IMG/VR virus record: IMGVR_UViG_3300037840_000010
Coordinates: 1 to 24,642 of that record
Source of the DNA: a virus
Reading direction: 5' to 3' (one strand)
DNA: 24,642 bases
Shown: in pieces, positions 13,501 through 21,559 of the stretch
Layout: the number at the start of each line of letters is the position of its first letter
How positions within the stretch are numbered: the first letter of the stretch is position 1
Notes under the pieces: model-generated
Told to the model about the DNA's origin: nothing
The model's input: the letters and a program-made list of their open reading frames with translations, nothing else
Databases searched by the model: none
Program-made: the position numbers and the translations under genes

Positions 13501-14172
13501 ATGCAGCCGGTCGTCGTCACCTACAGTCTGCCAGTTGCAAGCAATAGCTCTATTGTAAGCTCGGCGGGTTCGACTTCCGGGCTGTTGCCGCTCAACGGCA
13601 CGTTCGGCACAGCGTCGGCTGGCGTGCTTGGGACCGTGCAGCAGCGCGTCACGATCACCGACGGCGGCAACGATACCGGCATTTATTTTCACATTATCGG
13701 CTTGAACCAAGCCGGGTTTACGATTTCGGAGTTTCTGACCGGCGGAAATACCGGATCGACGGTGCAATCGAATCTGGATTATCGCACCGTCATTTCGATT
13801 CAGCCATCGGCATCGTCCGTTGCTCAGTCCTTGGCCACTACGGCATCGACCGTGAGCGCGGGAACGAACGGCGTCGGTTCGAGCCTGTGGAATATCGTCA
13901 ACTGGCATGTGTCGCCGTCCAATATCGAATACGGCTGCATCCTGCGTAGCGGGGCGGCGACGTTCTCCATCCAATACACCTATGATGATCCGAACAATCT
14001 TCCGCCTGGTGTTGCCTTTCCGCAAGCCTATAATCACCCCACCATCGTCAACGCCACGTCAACGATTGACGGTTCGAGCAATGACCCAATGACGGCGTGG
14101 CGTCTGCTGATTTCGGCGGGCACGGGCACGGTTTGCGCCATCGGGATTCAAGCAGGTATTGGTGGGCCATGA
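13501..14172 (+). CDS. Virion structural protein with 'DDP' beta domain (223 aa)
   Basis: The ATG at 13501 follows AGGAAGGCGAGG. The protein shows RVTITDGGNDTGIYFHIIGLNQAG, ISEFLTGGNTGSTVQS, a strand set ending SLWNIVNWHV, then FSIQYTYDDPNNLPPG and WRLLISAGTGT. This order (ndsG..F.I.G....G..isE...G.n ... SsW ... v.yT.DDP) is common among phage structural proteins of podovirus-like genomes. The fold is likely an all-beta sandwich. No export signal or active site is present. Its stop overlaps the next start (ATGA at 14169). Confidence 0.72.
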   Translation: MQPVVVTYSLPVASNSSIVSSAGSTSGLLPLNGTFGTASAGVLGTVQQRVTITDGGNDTGIYFHIIGLNQAGFTISEFLTGGNTGSTVQSNLDYRTVISIQPSASSVAQSLATTASTVSAGTNGVGSSLWNIVNWHVSPSNIEYGCILRSGAATFSIQYTYDDPNNLPPGVAFPQAYNHPTIVNATSTIDGSSNDPMTAWRLLISAGTGTVCAIGIQAGIGGP

Positions 14173-14771
14173 GCAACCTCGATCCTGTCGGCACGCAAGG
14201 CTTGGGACGCCGCACAAGCGATCTCGAAGCCGCATGGGAAGGCGGCGGCGATTACAATTCGCGGGTGCAGTTGCTTTCGGCCAAGAAAGAGGCGGCGGAC
14301 GCGGCGCTCAAGGCGCTTAATCTCGGTAACGACATTGCGGCGGCGCGCGCTGACGTTGAGAAAAATCGTGCCGATGCGGCAAGCCTGCACGAAAAGGCTA
14401 GCACGCTTGTTGCCGAGGCCAGGAAGGAAGCGCAGCGCATTCTGGACGAAGCCAGCGCATCGGCGCAGGCAACCGTTGACGCCGCCCAGGCCACTGCCAA
14501 AGCCAAGGTGGGGGCTGCTGACAAGGTAAAAGCCGACGCCGATACTTATGCGGCATCGGCAAAAAAAGCAGCCGACAGCCTCCGTAGCGACGCAGAGGCC
14601 CATAACGCCAAGGCCCTTGAATTGAGGACGGCTTTGGAGAAGGCGACCAACGAACACGTTGCGGCTATCGCCGCTGCCACTCATGCCCAAGATCAGGCCG
14701 AACAAACCCGCGCCACGTTGCAGGCTCATATTGATAAGCTCCACGGCGTTCTGAATGAAATAGCCGGATAG
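14169..14771 (+). CDS. Alanine-rich coiled-coil protein (200 aa)
   Basis: After a ~30-residue polar lead (DPVGTQGLGRRTSDLEAAWE), residues ~35-195 form one long heptad-repeat helix rich in Ala, Lys, Asp, Glu and Gln (AARADVEKNRADAASLHEKA, AKVGAADKVKADADTYAASA, NEHVAAIAAATHAQDQAEQT). There is no Gly or Pro break in the central part. The length and composition suit a scaffolding-like, internal head or fiber-shaft protein. In this position, a fiber stalk or internal virion component is possible; sequence alone does not choose. It overlaps the previous gene by ATGA. Confidence 0.7.
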   Translation: MSNLDPVGTQGLGRRTSDLEAAWEGGGDYNSRVQLLSAKKEAADAALKALNLGNDIAAARADVEKNRADAASLHEKASTLVAEARKEAQRILDEASASAQATVDAAQATAKAKVGAADKVKADADTYAASAKKAADSLRSDAEAHNAKALELRTALEKATNEHVAAIAAATHAQDQAEQTRATLQAHIDKLHGVLNEIAG

Positions 14772-14780
14772 GTTCGCGCG

Positions 14781-15728
14781 ATGGCCGACGCTAACGGCAA
14801 CAACTCGCGCATACCGGCCGGGGCACTCTTTTCCACGGCGTTTCCGAATGCGGGCGTGGCGGCTGGCGCGATCAGTTCCAGCGGAAACATGGTGCCGCTC
14901 AACGCCGACCCCAATGGCAATCTGCTGGTCGCCGGAAACTTTACCGCGACGCTAGGTGGTACAACCGCCGTCAATGTCACGCTGGTTGGCGGCAGTGCGA
15001 TAGTCCTTGGCCAAGCGGCTATGGCGTCGTCGTTCCCGGTGGTCATCGCCTCGAATCAATCCGCCATTCCTGTCACGGGGAGTTTTTCCGCGACTAATCC
15101 CGCCGTGGGGACGACGGGGACAACTGCGCCGACGAGTGCGGATTTTGTCGGCGTCGATATCGGCGGCAATCTTCAAGGATGGTCCGGGTTAGCCGTCGTC
15201 AACGCCACGGCCTATGCCGGTCGCATTGATCTTTCGTCGCTCAACGGTACGGCGTTAAGTATCGGCCAGCAGGTCATGACGGCCTCGATTCCCGTCGTCC
15301 TGGCGTCGAATCAATCGAATGTGACGACGGTACTGGGGGCGGCACTCCCTGCCGGCACGAATCCAATCGGCACGGTCAGCGCCCTGCAGGTTGGCACCTG
15401 GACCATAAACTTTTCCGGCGCTGGTACTATGCTCCGGGGCAATGCAACGGCGTCAAGCACGGCAGCGGTTGTTATCATCGCGGCGCAAAACGCCACCACG
15501 AAAATCTATGTGACCGGCCTGCAGTTCGGTAACACGTCCGGCTCGACGCTGATCGTGACTTTGAACGACACGGCGGCTTCGCAATTCATTGTGCCGTCCG
15601 GTGGTGGTAGTAATATCGACTTCCTGATTCCGCTTGCCTTGGCCACTGCAAATTCTTCGCTGACCTTTGCGCCATCGCTTGCGGTATCCACGGTTTACGC
15701 CAATGCTCAAGGCTACGGGGCAAGTTGA
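14781..15728 (+). CDS. Repeat-containing fiber-like structural protein (315 aa)
   Basis: The protein is built of beta-type repeats: FPVVIASNQSAIPVTGSFSA near residue 85, and LSIGQQVMTASIPVVLASNQ near 160, with AALPAGTNPIGTVSALQVG after it. Very similar units occur five times in the protein at 22054. The last ~80 residues form a separate domain (KIYVTGLQFGNTSGSTLIVT ... SLTFAPSLAVSTVYANAQGY) that matches the C-terminus of the protein at 23356. So this gene joins a shaft module from one fiber to a tip module of another. It is probably a tail fiber or spike component. The stop shares a base with the next start (TGATG). Confidence 0.72.
   Translation: MADANGNNSRIPAGALFSTAFPNAGVAAGAISSSGNMVPLNADPNGNLLVAGNFTATLGGTTAVNVTLVGGSAIVLGQAAMASSFPVVIASNQSAIPVTGSFSATNPAVGTTGTTAPTSADFVGVDIGGNLQGWSGLAVVNATAYAGRIDLSSLNGTALSIGQQVMTASIPVVLASNQSNVTTVLGAALPAGTNPIGTVSALQVGTWTINFSGAGTMLRGNATASSTAAVVIIAAQNATTKIYVTGLQFGNTSGSTLIVTLNDTAASQFIVPSGGGSNIDFLIPLALATANSSLTFAPSLAVSTVYANAQGYGAS
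15253..15380 (+). repeat. Copy A of a dispersed coding repeat
   Basis: This stretch aligns without gaps to 22535-22662 (offset 7282). Its first 16 bases CGTTAAGTATCGGCCA are identical, and most later changes are in third positions. It encodes SIGQQ.MTASIPVVLA..QS followed by ALPAGTN.IGTVS in both genes. It is a shared fiber module and a possible site of recombination. Confidence 0.75.
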
Positions 15729-16858
15729 TGGATAACGAAATCCCCACGGGCGGTCATTCCGAGGTTCTGGCGATGCTGGAACGCTATATCATTGAGGTTA
15801 AGAAGAACCCAAAGATAGGGTATGCCGCGCTGGCACTGGTGGAAGATGACCAAAGGACTGCATCGGGTGCGGTGTGCGGTGATATTAAATTGGAAGCGCG
15901 GGCAGAACTTGCAACCCGCAGCCTCGCCGATCACATCCGCGAGCGCGGCATCAATCGCATCATGCCGCCTCGCGATCCGTCTGCTCCTGCAAATTACGTT
16001 TGCTACAACGTACCGCTTGGGTCGATCTGCTACGACTTCATCATGTGGCTTATTGATGCCGAGATGCAGCGGCGGCGCGAGAATGCCCCGGTTCCTCTGC
16101 GGGTTTATTTTTGGTTCGGGCGCAATGGCGTTGACGGGCTTTATCTCGACGAACAGCAACAGATGTTCGAGAAAGTGGTGCGGCCGTCATTGGCGCTGGT
16201 CGGTGCAATCGAGGACAACGACGCCGAACAGGGGCGCTACCATCCGCATCGTCACATGAAAGCGATCACGCAAGCGGCGCGGGATTGGGGCGAGACGCCG
16301 CCGACGGTCAAAGCGCCGCAAGCCGCCCACGACGCGATGAAGCAATTTGCAGGTGCAGTCACGATCACTTTGCGCGAGGCGAAAAGCTGGGTACATCGCA
16401 ACAGCAATATGGAAGCGTGGCGCAGATTCGCTTACGATCTGCAACGCGAAGGCGAGCGGGTAATTTTCGTGCGGGACACCGCGAGGGCGGCGCAAAGATT
16501 GTGGAATTTTGAAACCTGTCCCGCCGCATCCCTGGACCTTCACATGCGCGCTGCATTGTACGAGCAGGCCAAAGCCAATCTGTTCGTGTCCAATGGGCCG
16601 AATACGCTTGCGCTGTTTGGCGAGCGGCCGTGGCTGGACTTTGTGCAAATGGAGCCTCCCGAGTCGGTCTATTACGCCAATACGCCGCTGTTCTGGGAAA
16701 CCCATGTGGGCGTCAAGGTCGGCGAACAACTGCCTTGGAGCAAGCCTAACCAGCGTATCGTATGGCAATCCGACACCTACGAAAACATCCGCACCGCATG
16801 GGAAGCTTTGCCACTCGATAACGTGGTTTCGTTCCGCGCAAAAAGTGCAGCATCATGA
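15728..16858 (+). CDS. Putative GT-B-like glycosyltransferase with small N-terminal module (376 aa)
   Basis: ATG 15728 overlaps the previous stop (TGATG). Residues ~12-70 form a small alpha/beta unit (VLAMLERYIIEVKKNPKIGY) like short phage/bacterial proteins of unknown role. The rest reads as two Rossmann-like halves: PLRVYFWFG at ~124 opens one, and VTITLREAKSWVHRNSNMEA (211-230), with REGERVIFVRDT after it, opens the other. LYEQAKANLFVSNGPNTLAL (278-297) resembles the donor-site loop 'a.l.vs.d.GP.hla' of GT-B enzymes such as GT9. Cytosolic; no membrane span. If correct, it would be a third glycosyltransferase, placed among the tail genes. The family call is from pattern recognition and is uncertain. 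Confidence 0.6.
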   Translation: MDNEIPTGGHSEVLAMLERYIIEVKKNPKIGYAALALVEDDQRTASGAVCGDIKLEARAELATRSLADHIRERGINRIMPPRDPSAPANYVCYNVPLGSICYDFIMWLIDAEMQRRRENAPVPLRVYFWFGRNGVDGLYLDEQQQMFEKVVRPSLALVGAIEDNDAEQGRYHPHRHMKAITQAARDWGETPPTVKAPQAAHDAMKQFAGAVTITLREAKSWVHRNSNMEAWRRFAYDLQREGERVIFVRDTARAAQRLWNFETCPAASLDLHMRAALYEQAKANLFVSNGPNTLALFGERPWLDFVQMEPPESVYYANTPLFWETHVGVKVGEQLPWSKPNQRIVWQSDTYENIRTAWEALPLDNVVSFRAKSAAS

Positions 16859-17310
16859 CCAATTACGCACCCCTGATCGCCGCCTGGAATTCAACGACGC
16901 AACCGCCAACCGGCGTGACCGGGACCGGGTTGAACGGCACCATGACCACGGCGCAGAAACTAGCGGCTGTGAATGGTTGGGTGATTACGGGGACGATTCC
17001 AACGGTGTTGAGCGTCAACGGTCCGCAGATTTTGAATTGCATCAACTACGCCGAATTCGCCGCGATTTCGAGTACGGCGCAACTTAATCTCCTGACCATG
17101 TGCAACAATCAGGGGCCGTTGGTGGGAGGCAGTGCCAATACCGCGTTCATGGTTGATGGCTTGCTTATCGCCAATTTCACCACCGGATCGAAAACCATTG
17201 CGGCGCTCACGGCCTTGGCGCAGGCGGCCGTGACGCCGTGGTGGCAGGCTAACGGTTTCACTGGGCCGTTCTCGACAACCGACCTGGGACTTGCGGGAGG
17301 GCTGACGTAA
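16855..17310 (+). CDS. Phage structural-region protein (151 aa)
   Basis: ATGA overlap at 16855 couples it to the previous gene. It contains MTTAQKLAAVNGWVITGTIP, CINYAEFAAISSTAQLNLLT and TPWWQANGFTGPFSTTDLGL, an arrangement I have seen in short phage proteins encoded among minor virion genes. The middle is helical (EFAAISSTAQLNLLTMC), unusual next to its beta-rich neighbours. No catalytic residues or signal peptide. The last base of its stop is the first base of the next start (TAATG). A minor virion component is the likely role. Confidence 0.7.
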   Translation: MTNYAPLIAAWNSTTQPPTGVTGTGLNGTMTTAQKLAAVNGWVITGTIPTVLSVNGPQILNCINYAEFAAISSTAQLNLLTMCNNQGPLVGGSANTAFMVDGLLIANFTTGSKTIAALTALAQAAVTPWWQANGFTGPFSTTDLGLAGGLT

Positions 17311-17798
17311 TGGCGTCCCGCACCGCATGGACCGCAGGCAATGGCGTCGGCTTGACGTGGACGGCTGTCATGGCTGGAACCGACTTGGCGGGACTGGCGA
17401 CCGCGAACACCGTGCTGAGTACGGATACGGTCACCAATGGCACCGCGCTCGATCAATATATGGACCTGTCGGTGCGCTGCTCGATCACGTCAACGACGGT
17501 GACGGCGGGAGCAAACATCGCGTTGTGGCTTTATCCGCTGTTGGATGACGGCGCGACTTATGGGGATGGACAATTTGTGGCCGGGACAGGTGCGGCGCTG
17601 ACACCGACGTTTCCACCGATTGCGGTTATTCCGCTGGTGGCCGCTTCGGCGCAGACGAAACTGGTGGGTGCGTCGCTCGAACTCATCATTCCGCCCGGTA
17701 CGTTCAAGATCGCGTTGCAGAATAATTCCGGGGCAACGCTGGCGACGACGACGCAGAATTGTTTGTATCGCACTTACAACATCAACTTGAACAACTAA
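17310..17798 (+). CDS. Phage structural-region protein, beta-rich (162 aa)
   Basis: The start at 17310 is in a TAATG overlap. The product has TNGTALDQYMDLSVRCSI, then IALWLYPLLDDGATYGDGQF, then LELIIPPGTFKIALQNNSGA and a terminal YRTYNINLNN. The order 'NgtaLD ... LY...DGttYGdG ... PPG.fK..l.N.sG' is familiar from podovirus-like structural genes and predicts a jelly-roll type sandwich. It is likely part of the virion surface, such as a tail or decoration component. The family has no defined function that I can name. Confidence 0.72.
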   Translation: MASRTAWTAGNGVGLTWTAVMAGTDLAGLATANTVLSTDTVTNGTALDQYMDLSVRCSITSTTVTAGANIALWLYPLLDDGATYGDGQFVAGTGAALTPTFPPIAVIPLVAASAQTKLVGASLELIIPPGTFKIALQNNSGATLATTTQNCLYRTYNINLNN

Positions 17799-17799
17799 A

Positions 17800-18618
17800 A
17801 TGGGCTTACCGCTTATATATCGCCGGCCTAATCCGCTGGCCTTTCCGGGCACCAGAAGGCCGGGATTTGATCCGACTCACATTGCGGCTGGACCGAAGCC
17901 ACGATTTTCCGGCACTTCGTCGGGCGCAAACTTCAATAATCTGTTAAACGGTAAAGTTGGGACTGCTGCCGGGACTCCAGTGCCCAGCACTGCGATAATT
18001 GGCAGTTTAGGGCGCGTTACTGTTTTCGGCGTTAGCGCGAATAGTACCATCGTTCGGTTTGCCGGTTCACCGACAACAAACGACGCAAATGTTACGATTG
18101 CAGTTCTGGTTTTGCTGCCGTCTGTCGGCGCTGGGGGTACTTTCTTTTCAACGTCAGCAACAAACAGCGCATGGCGGTTATGGAATGACGCTGGCGACCT
18201 GGCTTTAACGGCGGGAGGGGTTGCGGATCACAAATCGACATTGGGGTTGATTGGCAACGTTCCATATTTTCTCGTTGCGAGCGGCAGCAGCGGCAATGTC
18301 AACTTTCTCGCGCTCCGCTTGGATAACGGCCAAGTGACAACTGCCACCACTACTGGGTCTGCGCCCACCGCGCCGAATGGTACTTATAACGTGGGAAATT
18401 GGGACAATTCTGGCCTTGGCGGTGGCAACGTCGCTGCGGCTATGTTTTCTGCGCAGTATATGTCGATGGGCGCGCTTCTCCAATGGGCGCAGCGTCCTTG
18501 GGATTTCTGGTATCCGCCGACAGTCGAAGATTTGATATTTAGCTCTCTTGTTGGTGCTTCAACTCCTGTCGTGACCGTAACCAATCGCTTTCTTCCGCTC
18601 ATGGGAGTAGGACGATGA
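17800..18618 (+). CDS. Probable concanavalin A/LamG-like virion protein (272 aa)
   Basis: ATG 17800 is one base after the previous stop and has no strong ribosome binding site, so coupling is likely. A Pro-rich lead (MGLPLIYRRPNPLAFPGTRR) precedes a long beta-rich domain: VRFAGSPTTNDANVTIAVLV, SAWRLWNDAGDLALT, VPYFLVASGSSGNVNFLALR and NGTYNVGNWDNSGLGGGNVA. It closes ALLQWAQRPWDFWYPP. The pattern 'viaa..s.....ly.dG ... Y.iG......g.ia.~~~~~~~Ls..qwa..PWdfw.p' is typical of LamG/ConA-like lectin domains in phage proteins of alphaproteobacteria. It is a possible glycan-binding adsorption protein. Confidence 0.72.
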   Translation: MGLPLIYRRPNPLAFPGTRRPGFDPTHIAAGPKPRFSGTSSGANFNNLLNGKVGTAAGTPVPSTAIIGSLGRVTVFGVSANSTIVRFAGSPTTNDANVTIAVLVLLPSVGAGGTFFSTSATNSAWRLWNDAGDLALTAGGVADHKSTLGLIGNVPYFLVASGSSGNVNFLALRLDNGQVTTATTTGSAPTAPNGTYNVGNWDNSGLGGGNVAAAMFSAQYMSMGALLQWAQRPWDFWYPPTVEDLIFSSLVGASTPVVTVTNRFLPLMGVGR

Positions 18619-19268
18619 TAAGCAAACGCTCGCTGTTCGGCTTCTCGTTCCTACCATGGATCGTTGATCCGGCGAATGCGGCCGATCCGACCGGAAGCAA
18701 TAGTTCCGTCCCGCTTGCGAATGGTGCCGTTGCGGGAGGGGATTTGACCGGGACGCTCCCGAATCCCACCGTGGCTTTGACAAATGGCGTTGCCTTCGGT
18801 CCCGCCGCAACCGCTGTTCTTGGACAAATTCCAGGCGTCGCAACTGCGGGCTTGGCGTCCGCCGGAAATATTGGTGAATATCTCAGCACTGCATTGCTAT
18901 CCGGTTCGGCGTTTTCAATCTCGACCGGCGCGGCCACGGGTATCGTAAGCCTGCCGCTGTCCGCTGGCGATTGGGATGTTTGGGGACAGGGAATCGTTCA
19001 CGCGGGCGCGGCGATCACCGTCTTTACGTCGCTGACGGTCGGAATCAGTGTGGCGTCAAATACGGCTTTGCCTGGTCTTACGTCGGGAGCGCAGTCGCAA
19101 GTTGGCCTTGGCGCGGGGCTGACGGGAATAGCCGATACCGCAGTGAACGTAGGACCGGCACGAGTAAGCCTCGCAGCAGCGGGGACAGCATTCCTCAATG
19201 GGTCGTTTGCGTTTGCGACTTCGACGGCCTCGGTTTATGGTGTAATGCAGGCGCGGAGGCGACGATGA
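18615..19268 (+). CDS. Fiber-like virion protein with possible N-terminal export signal (217 aa)
   Basis: ATGA overlap at 18615. The N-terminus MISKRSLFGFSFLPWIVDPANAADPTG has two basic residues, a short hydrophobic core and an ANA-A site, so it looks like a weak signal peptide. It is followed by AVAGGDLTGTLPNPTVALTN, a motif widespread in phage tail fibers. The rest is Ala/Gly/Ser/Thr-rich with predicted strands (WDVWGQGIVHAGAAITVFTS) and ends in RRRR. It is probably a fiber or surface virion protein. The export signal may be chance: the core is short and contains Pro. Confidence 0.65.
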   Translation: MISKRSLFGFSFLPWIVDPANAADPTGSNSSVPLANGAVAGGDLTGTLPNPTVALTNGVAFGPAATAVLGQIPGVATAGLASAGNIGEYLSTALLSGSAFSISTGAATGIVSLPLSAGDWDVWGQGIVHAGAAITVFTSLTVGISVASNTALPGLTSGAQSQVGLGAGLTGIADTAVNVGPARVSLAAAGTAFLNGSFAFATSTASVYGVMQARRRR

Positions 19269-19348
19269 GCAGGTTCGCTTTTGAAATGTCCTTGGCACTG
19301 TGGGGTGAAATCTACATCATCTGTCATTGGGTGGGATGGGTTTACTGA
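19265..19348 (+). CDS. 27-aa hydrophobic peptide coupled to its neighbours
   Basis: The ATG overlaps the previous stop (ATGA at 19265), and its TGA (19346-19348) is one base before the next ATG at 19350. The peptide is aromatic and hydrophobic (MSRFAFEMSLALWGEIYIIC, then HWVGWVY) and could insert in a membrane. It fills the gap exactly and carries no motif. It may be a translational link rather than a working protein. Confidence 0.4.
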   Translation: MSRFAFEMSLALWGEIYIICHWVGWVY

Positions 19349-19349
19349 A

Positions 19350-20735
19350 ATGACCATTACAGTTACCCACGCCTTCGTTAGTGCTGTCGCCGACGATCCA
19401 ACGGCGCCGCAAGAAGTGCGGCCAAGCGATTGGAATGCGACCCATGTGGTTAATGGCGGCAACCTAACGATTACCGATGGTAGCCATACTGTCGCCGACG
19501 TAACGCAAATCACGGTTAACGGGGGTACTATCGGAGGTTCAACACCCGATGCCACGCTTACAATAACTGGCGGTGGCGTGTCGCTTCCGCTGCCGTTCTT
19601 CGGCAATTCCAACCCGCCATGGGTTCGGCCGTCCCTAAATATCGGTGGCCCATCAAGCGCGTTCAATACTTGGCTCAATCAGGGCGGACAGGTCATAAAC
19701 GTTGGTATTGTAAGTTTTTCAAATAATGGGACCGGGCCAAGCATAGCGGCAGGGCAACATTATGCTCCGTCCGACACGGTGACTATCGCTGGAGGAACCG
19801 GGACGGCCGCTGTATTAAGGATTACCGACACTCAGCTTGTTTCAGCGGCAATCGTTAATGGTGGAAGTAGCGGAACGCCAGGCGCCGCGCAAGTTATTGG
19901 AACGACGGGTGTGGGGCCTCAGTTATTTGTTCTAGACGTAATTATCGGTGCAGGCGGAAATATTACTTCTATTGTTGATATAAATAATGCAGGAGATTAT
20001 ACGACGAATCCGAGTAATCTCAGCCATGAGCCTGTTGCTGATAATTCATCATCTGGGATTACGGGAGCAGTTGTTAGTGTGGTGATGGGGGCGCTCGCAG
20101 CACTGCCAACATCTCCGGGAAATTATACCGTAAATCCCACAAATCCGGCATCTCAATCATCGTCAAGCGGGTCTGGCACGGGCGCAACATGGGATTTGTC
20201 CATTATTGATCTAGCGTCGGCTGCGGATGGTAGTTCTGGGACTCCGCTGATAATTGAAGCGGATACCGTGTTAGGGGGCAGCGTCGGGTTTTTTACATTA
20301 AGCGGCGTGATGACTCCCATAGGAGTATCCGCACCTTGGACAGTAACTGTTGCCATTTCTGCTGTTCCGCTCCAAAACGGTTTTTGTACTATTTTTCTTT
20401 TCGATTCATCCTCAAATATCGCCGCTGCTTTTGACGTCACCTATTTGAAAGTTATTACTAATGCAAACGATCCGGCGACCGCGACCGTTTCTGCTATAGC
20501 GTCCCAATATAACGCTTTGTCTTGGCAGTGGATGAAAATTCAAAATGACGGCACCAATTTAATTTTTTCTTTTAGTGATGACAATATATCGTTTCTTACA
20601 GGTGTTACAAAATCGCTCACATTCTTTGGAGCCTCGTTTAATTTTGTTGGATTAGGCATTTTGCGCAATGCAGATACTATACCTATTGCAAAGGCCAAAA
20701 TAGCTCTCTGGAACTTCACGCAAACGTCGCCATAG
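19350..20735 (+). CDS. Large fiber-like protein with SDWNATH motif and C-terminal LamG-like domain (461 aa)
   Basis: ATG 19350 (MTITVTHAFVSAVADDP) is chosen because it is one base after the previous stop. The motif VRPSDWNATHVVNG near residue 25 is typical of phage tail-fiber and virion proteins. A Gly/Thr-rich region follows with units like HYAPSDTVTIAGGTGTAAVL and VDINNAGDYTTNPSNLSH, which resemble tandem beta repeats. The last ~110 residues (LSWQWMKIQNDGTNLIFSFS ... FNFVGLGILRNAD) look like a LamG/ConA-type sandwich. The 3' part has much lower G+C than the rest of the window (hand count 64 of 180 in 20521-20700), suggesting a separate origin of the tip. A role in receptor binding is inferred. 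Confidence 0.72.
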   Translation: MTITVTHAFVSAVADDPTAPQEVRPSDWNATHVVNGGNLTITDGSHTVADVTQITVNGGTIGGSTPDATLTITGGGVSLPLPFFGNSNPPWVRPSLNIGGPSSAFNTWLNQGGQVINVGIVSFSNNGTGPSIAAGQHYAPSDTVTIAGGTGTAAVLRITDTQLVSAAIVNGGSSGTPGAAQVIGTTGVGPQLFVLDVIIGAGGNITSIVDINNAGDYTTNPSNLSHEPVADNSSSGITGAVVSVVMGALAALPTSPGNYTVNPTNPASQSSSSGSGTGATWDLSIIDLASAADGSSGTPLIIEADTVLGGSVGFFTLSGVMTPIGVSAPWTVTVAISAVPLQNGFCTIFLFDSSSNIAAAFDVTYLKVITNANDPATATVSAIASQYNALSWQWMKIQNDGTNLIFSFSDDNISFLTGVTKSLTFFGASFNFVGLGILRNADTIPIAKAKIALWNFTQTSP

Positions 20736-20773
20736 GAAGCCACAAGCTAAAGGCAGGGAAATGAGATACGAAC

Positions 20774-21556
20774 ATGGCTGGGGCCTTTCAATCAAACGCA
20801 TTTCAGGCCAATGCGTTCCAAACGACAACGTCGCCCATGCCGTCTCCGGTGCCTCCCGTGCCTAGCACCAGCGGTACATATAATTTCTTTCCGTCCAACG
20901 GTTCGTTGGTTCTCTCGGCCTATGAGAGAATCCAAATCCGCGCGCCCGAACTGCGCCAGGAACACATGCTCTCCGCATACAAGGAATTCAATTTCCTGCT
21001 CGGTGAGTATTCCAACAAGCAGCCAAATCTGTGGAAAATCATTCGCACGCAAACAGTGCTGACGGCCGGGCAGGCGACTTATACGCTTCCTGCCAGCACT
21101 GTCATGATCCTTGACGCTTCTGTTGTCTTGAATTTTGGCACGCAATACGAGTCGCGGCGCTACATCACGCCGATTTCGCGCACTGAATATCTCAGCTATG
21201 CCAACCAGCAGTCGCCGGGGCCACCAACGGTCTATTGGTTCAATCGGCAGGAAACGCCGACGGTGACTTTCTATTTGGTGCCGGACAATGGCGGTCCCTA
21301 TACGTTCGATTTCTTTTCCTGCCTGCAAATGCAGGACGCAAATTTGGCGGGCGGCGAAATTCCCGACGTGCCCTACAGGTGGATTGATGCCTTGGTGGCC
21401 GGATTGGCTTATCGCTTGGCGCGGATTTATGCACCGAGTTTAGAGCCAATGCGCAAGGCCGACGCCGCAGAGGCTTGGGCGGTGGCTGCGACTCAGGATA
21501 CAGAGAATGTGCCCTTAGTTCTTGCTCCGTCACTCGTCGGATATTACAGGCATTAG
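20774..21556 (+). CDS. Head-tail adaptor / packaged-DNA stabilisation protein (P22 gp4-like role)
   Basis: The product opens with FQSNAFQANAFQ, then a Pro-rich linker. The conserved body shows FFPSNGSLVLSAYERIQIRA, LRQEHMLSAYKEFNFLLGEY, LWKIIRTQTVLTAGQATYTL, VMILDASVVL, a strand ISRTEYLSYANQ, and finally VPYRWIDALVAGLAYRLARI with DTENVPL. I recognise this set from podoviruses of the Bcep22/P22-like type, where the protein sits in the neck between portal and tail. The all-helical start and end and the lack of any enzymatic motif agree. It is followed closely by its usual partner at 21560. It is one of the best identified virion genes here. Confidence 0.82.
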   Translation: MAGAFQSNAFQANAFQTTTSPMPSPVPPVPSTSGTYNFFPSNGSLVLSAYERIQIRAPELRQEHMLSAYKEFNFLLGEYSNKQPNLWKIIRTQTVLTAGQATYTLPASTVMILDASVVLNFGTQYESRRYITPISRTEYLSYANQQSPGPPTVYWFNRQETPTVTFYLVPDNGGPYTFDFFSCLQMQDANLAGGEIPDVPYRWIDALVAGLAYRLARIYAPSLEPMRKADAAEAWAVAATQDTENVPLVLAPSLVGYYRH

Positions 21557-21559
21557 ACC

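Noticed and set aside
20761-20873. Short frame starting at ATG 20761 before the adaptor gene
   Set aside because: It overlaps the adaptor gene in another frame, ends soon and has no coherent composition; the adaptor start at 20774 is better supported.
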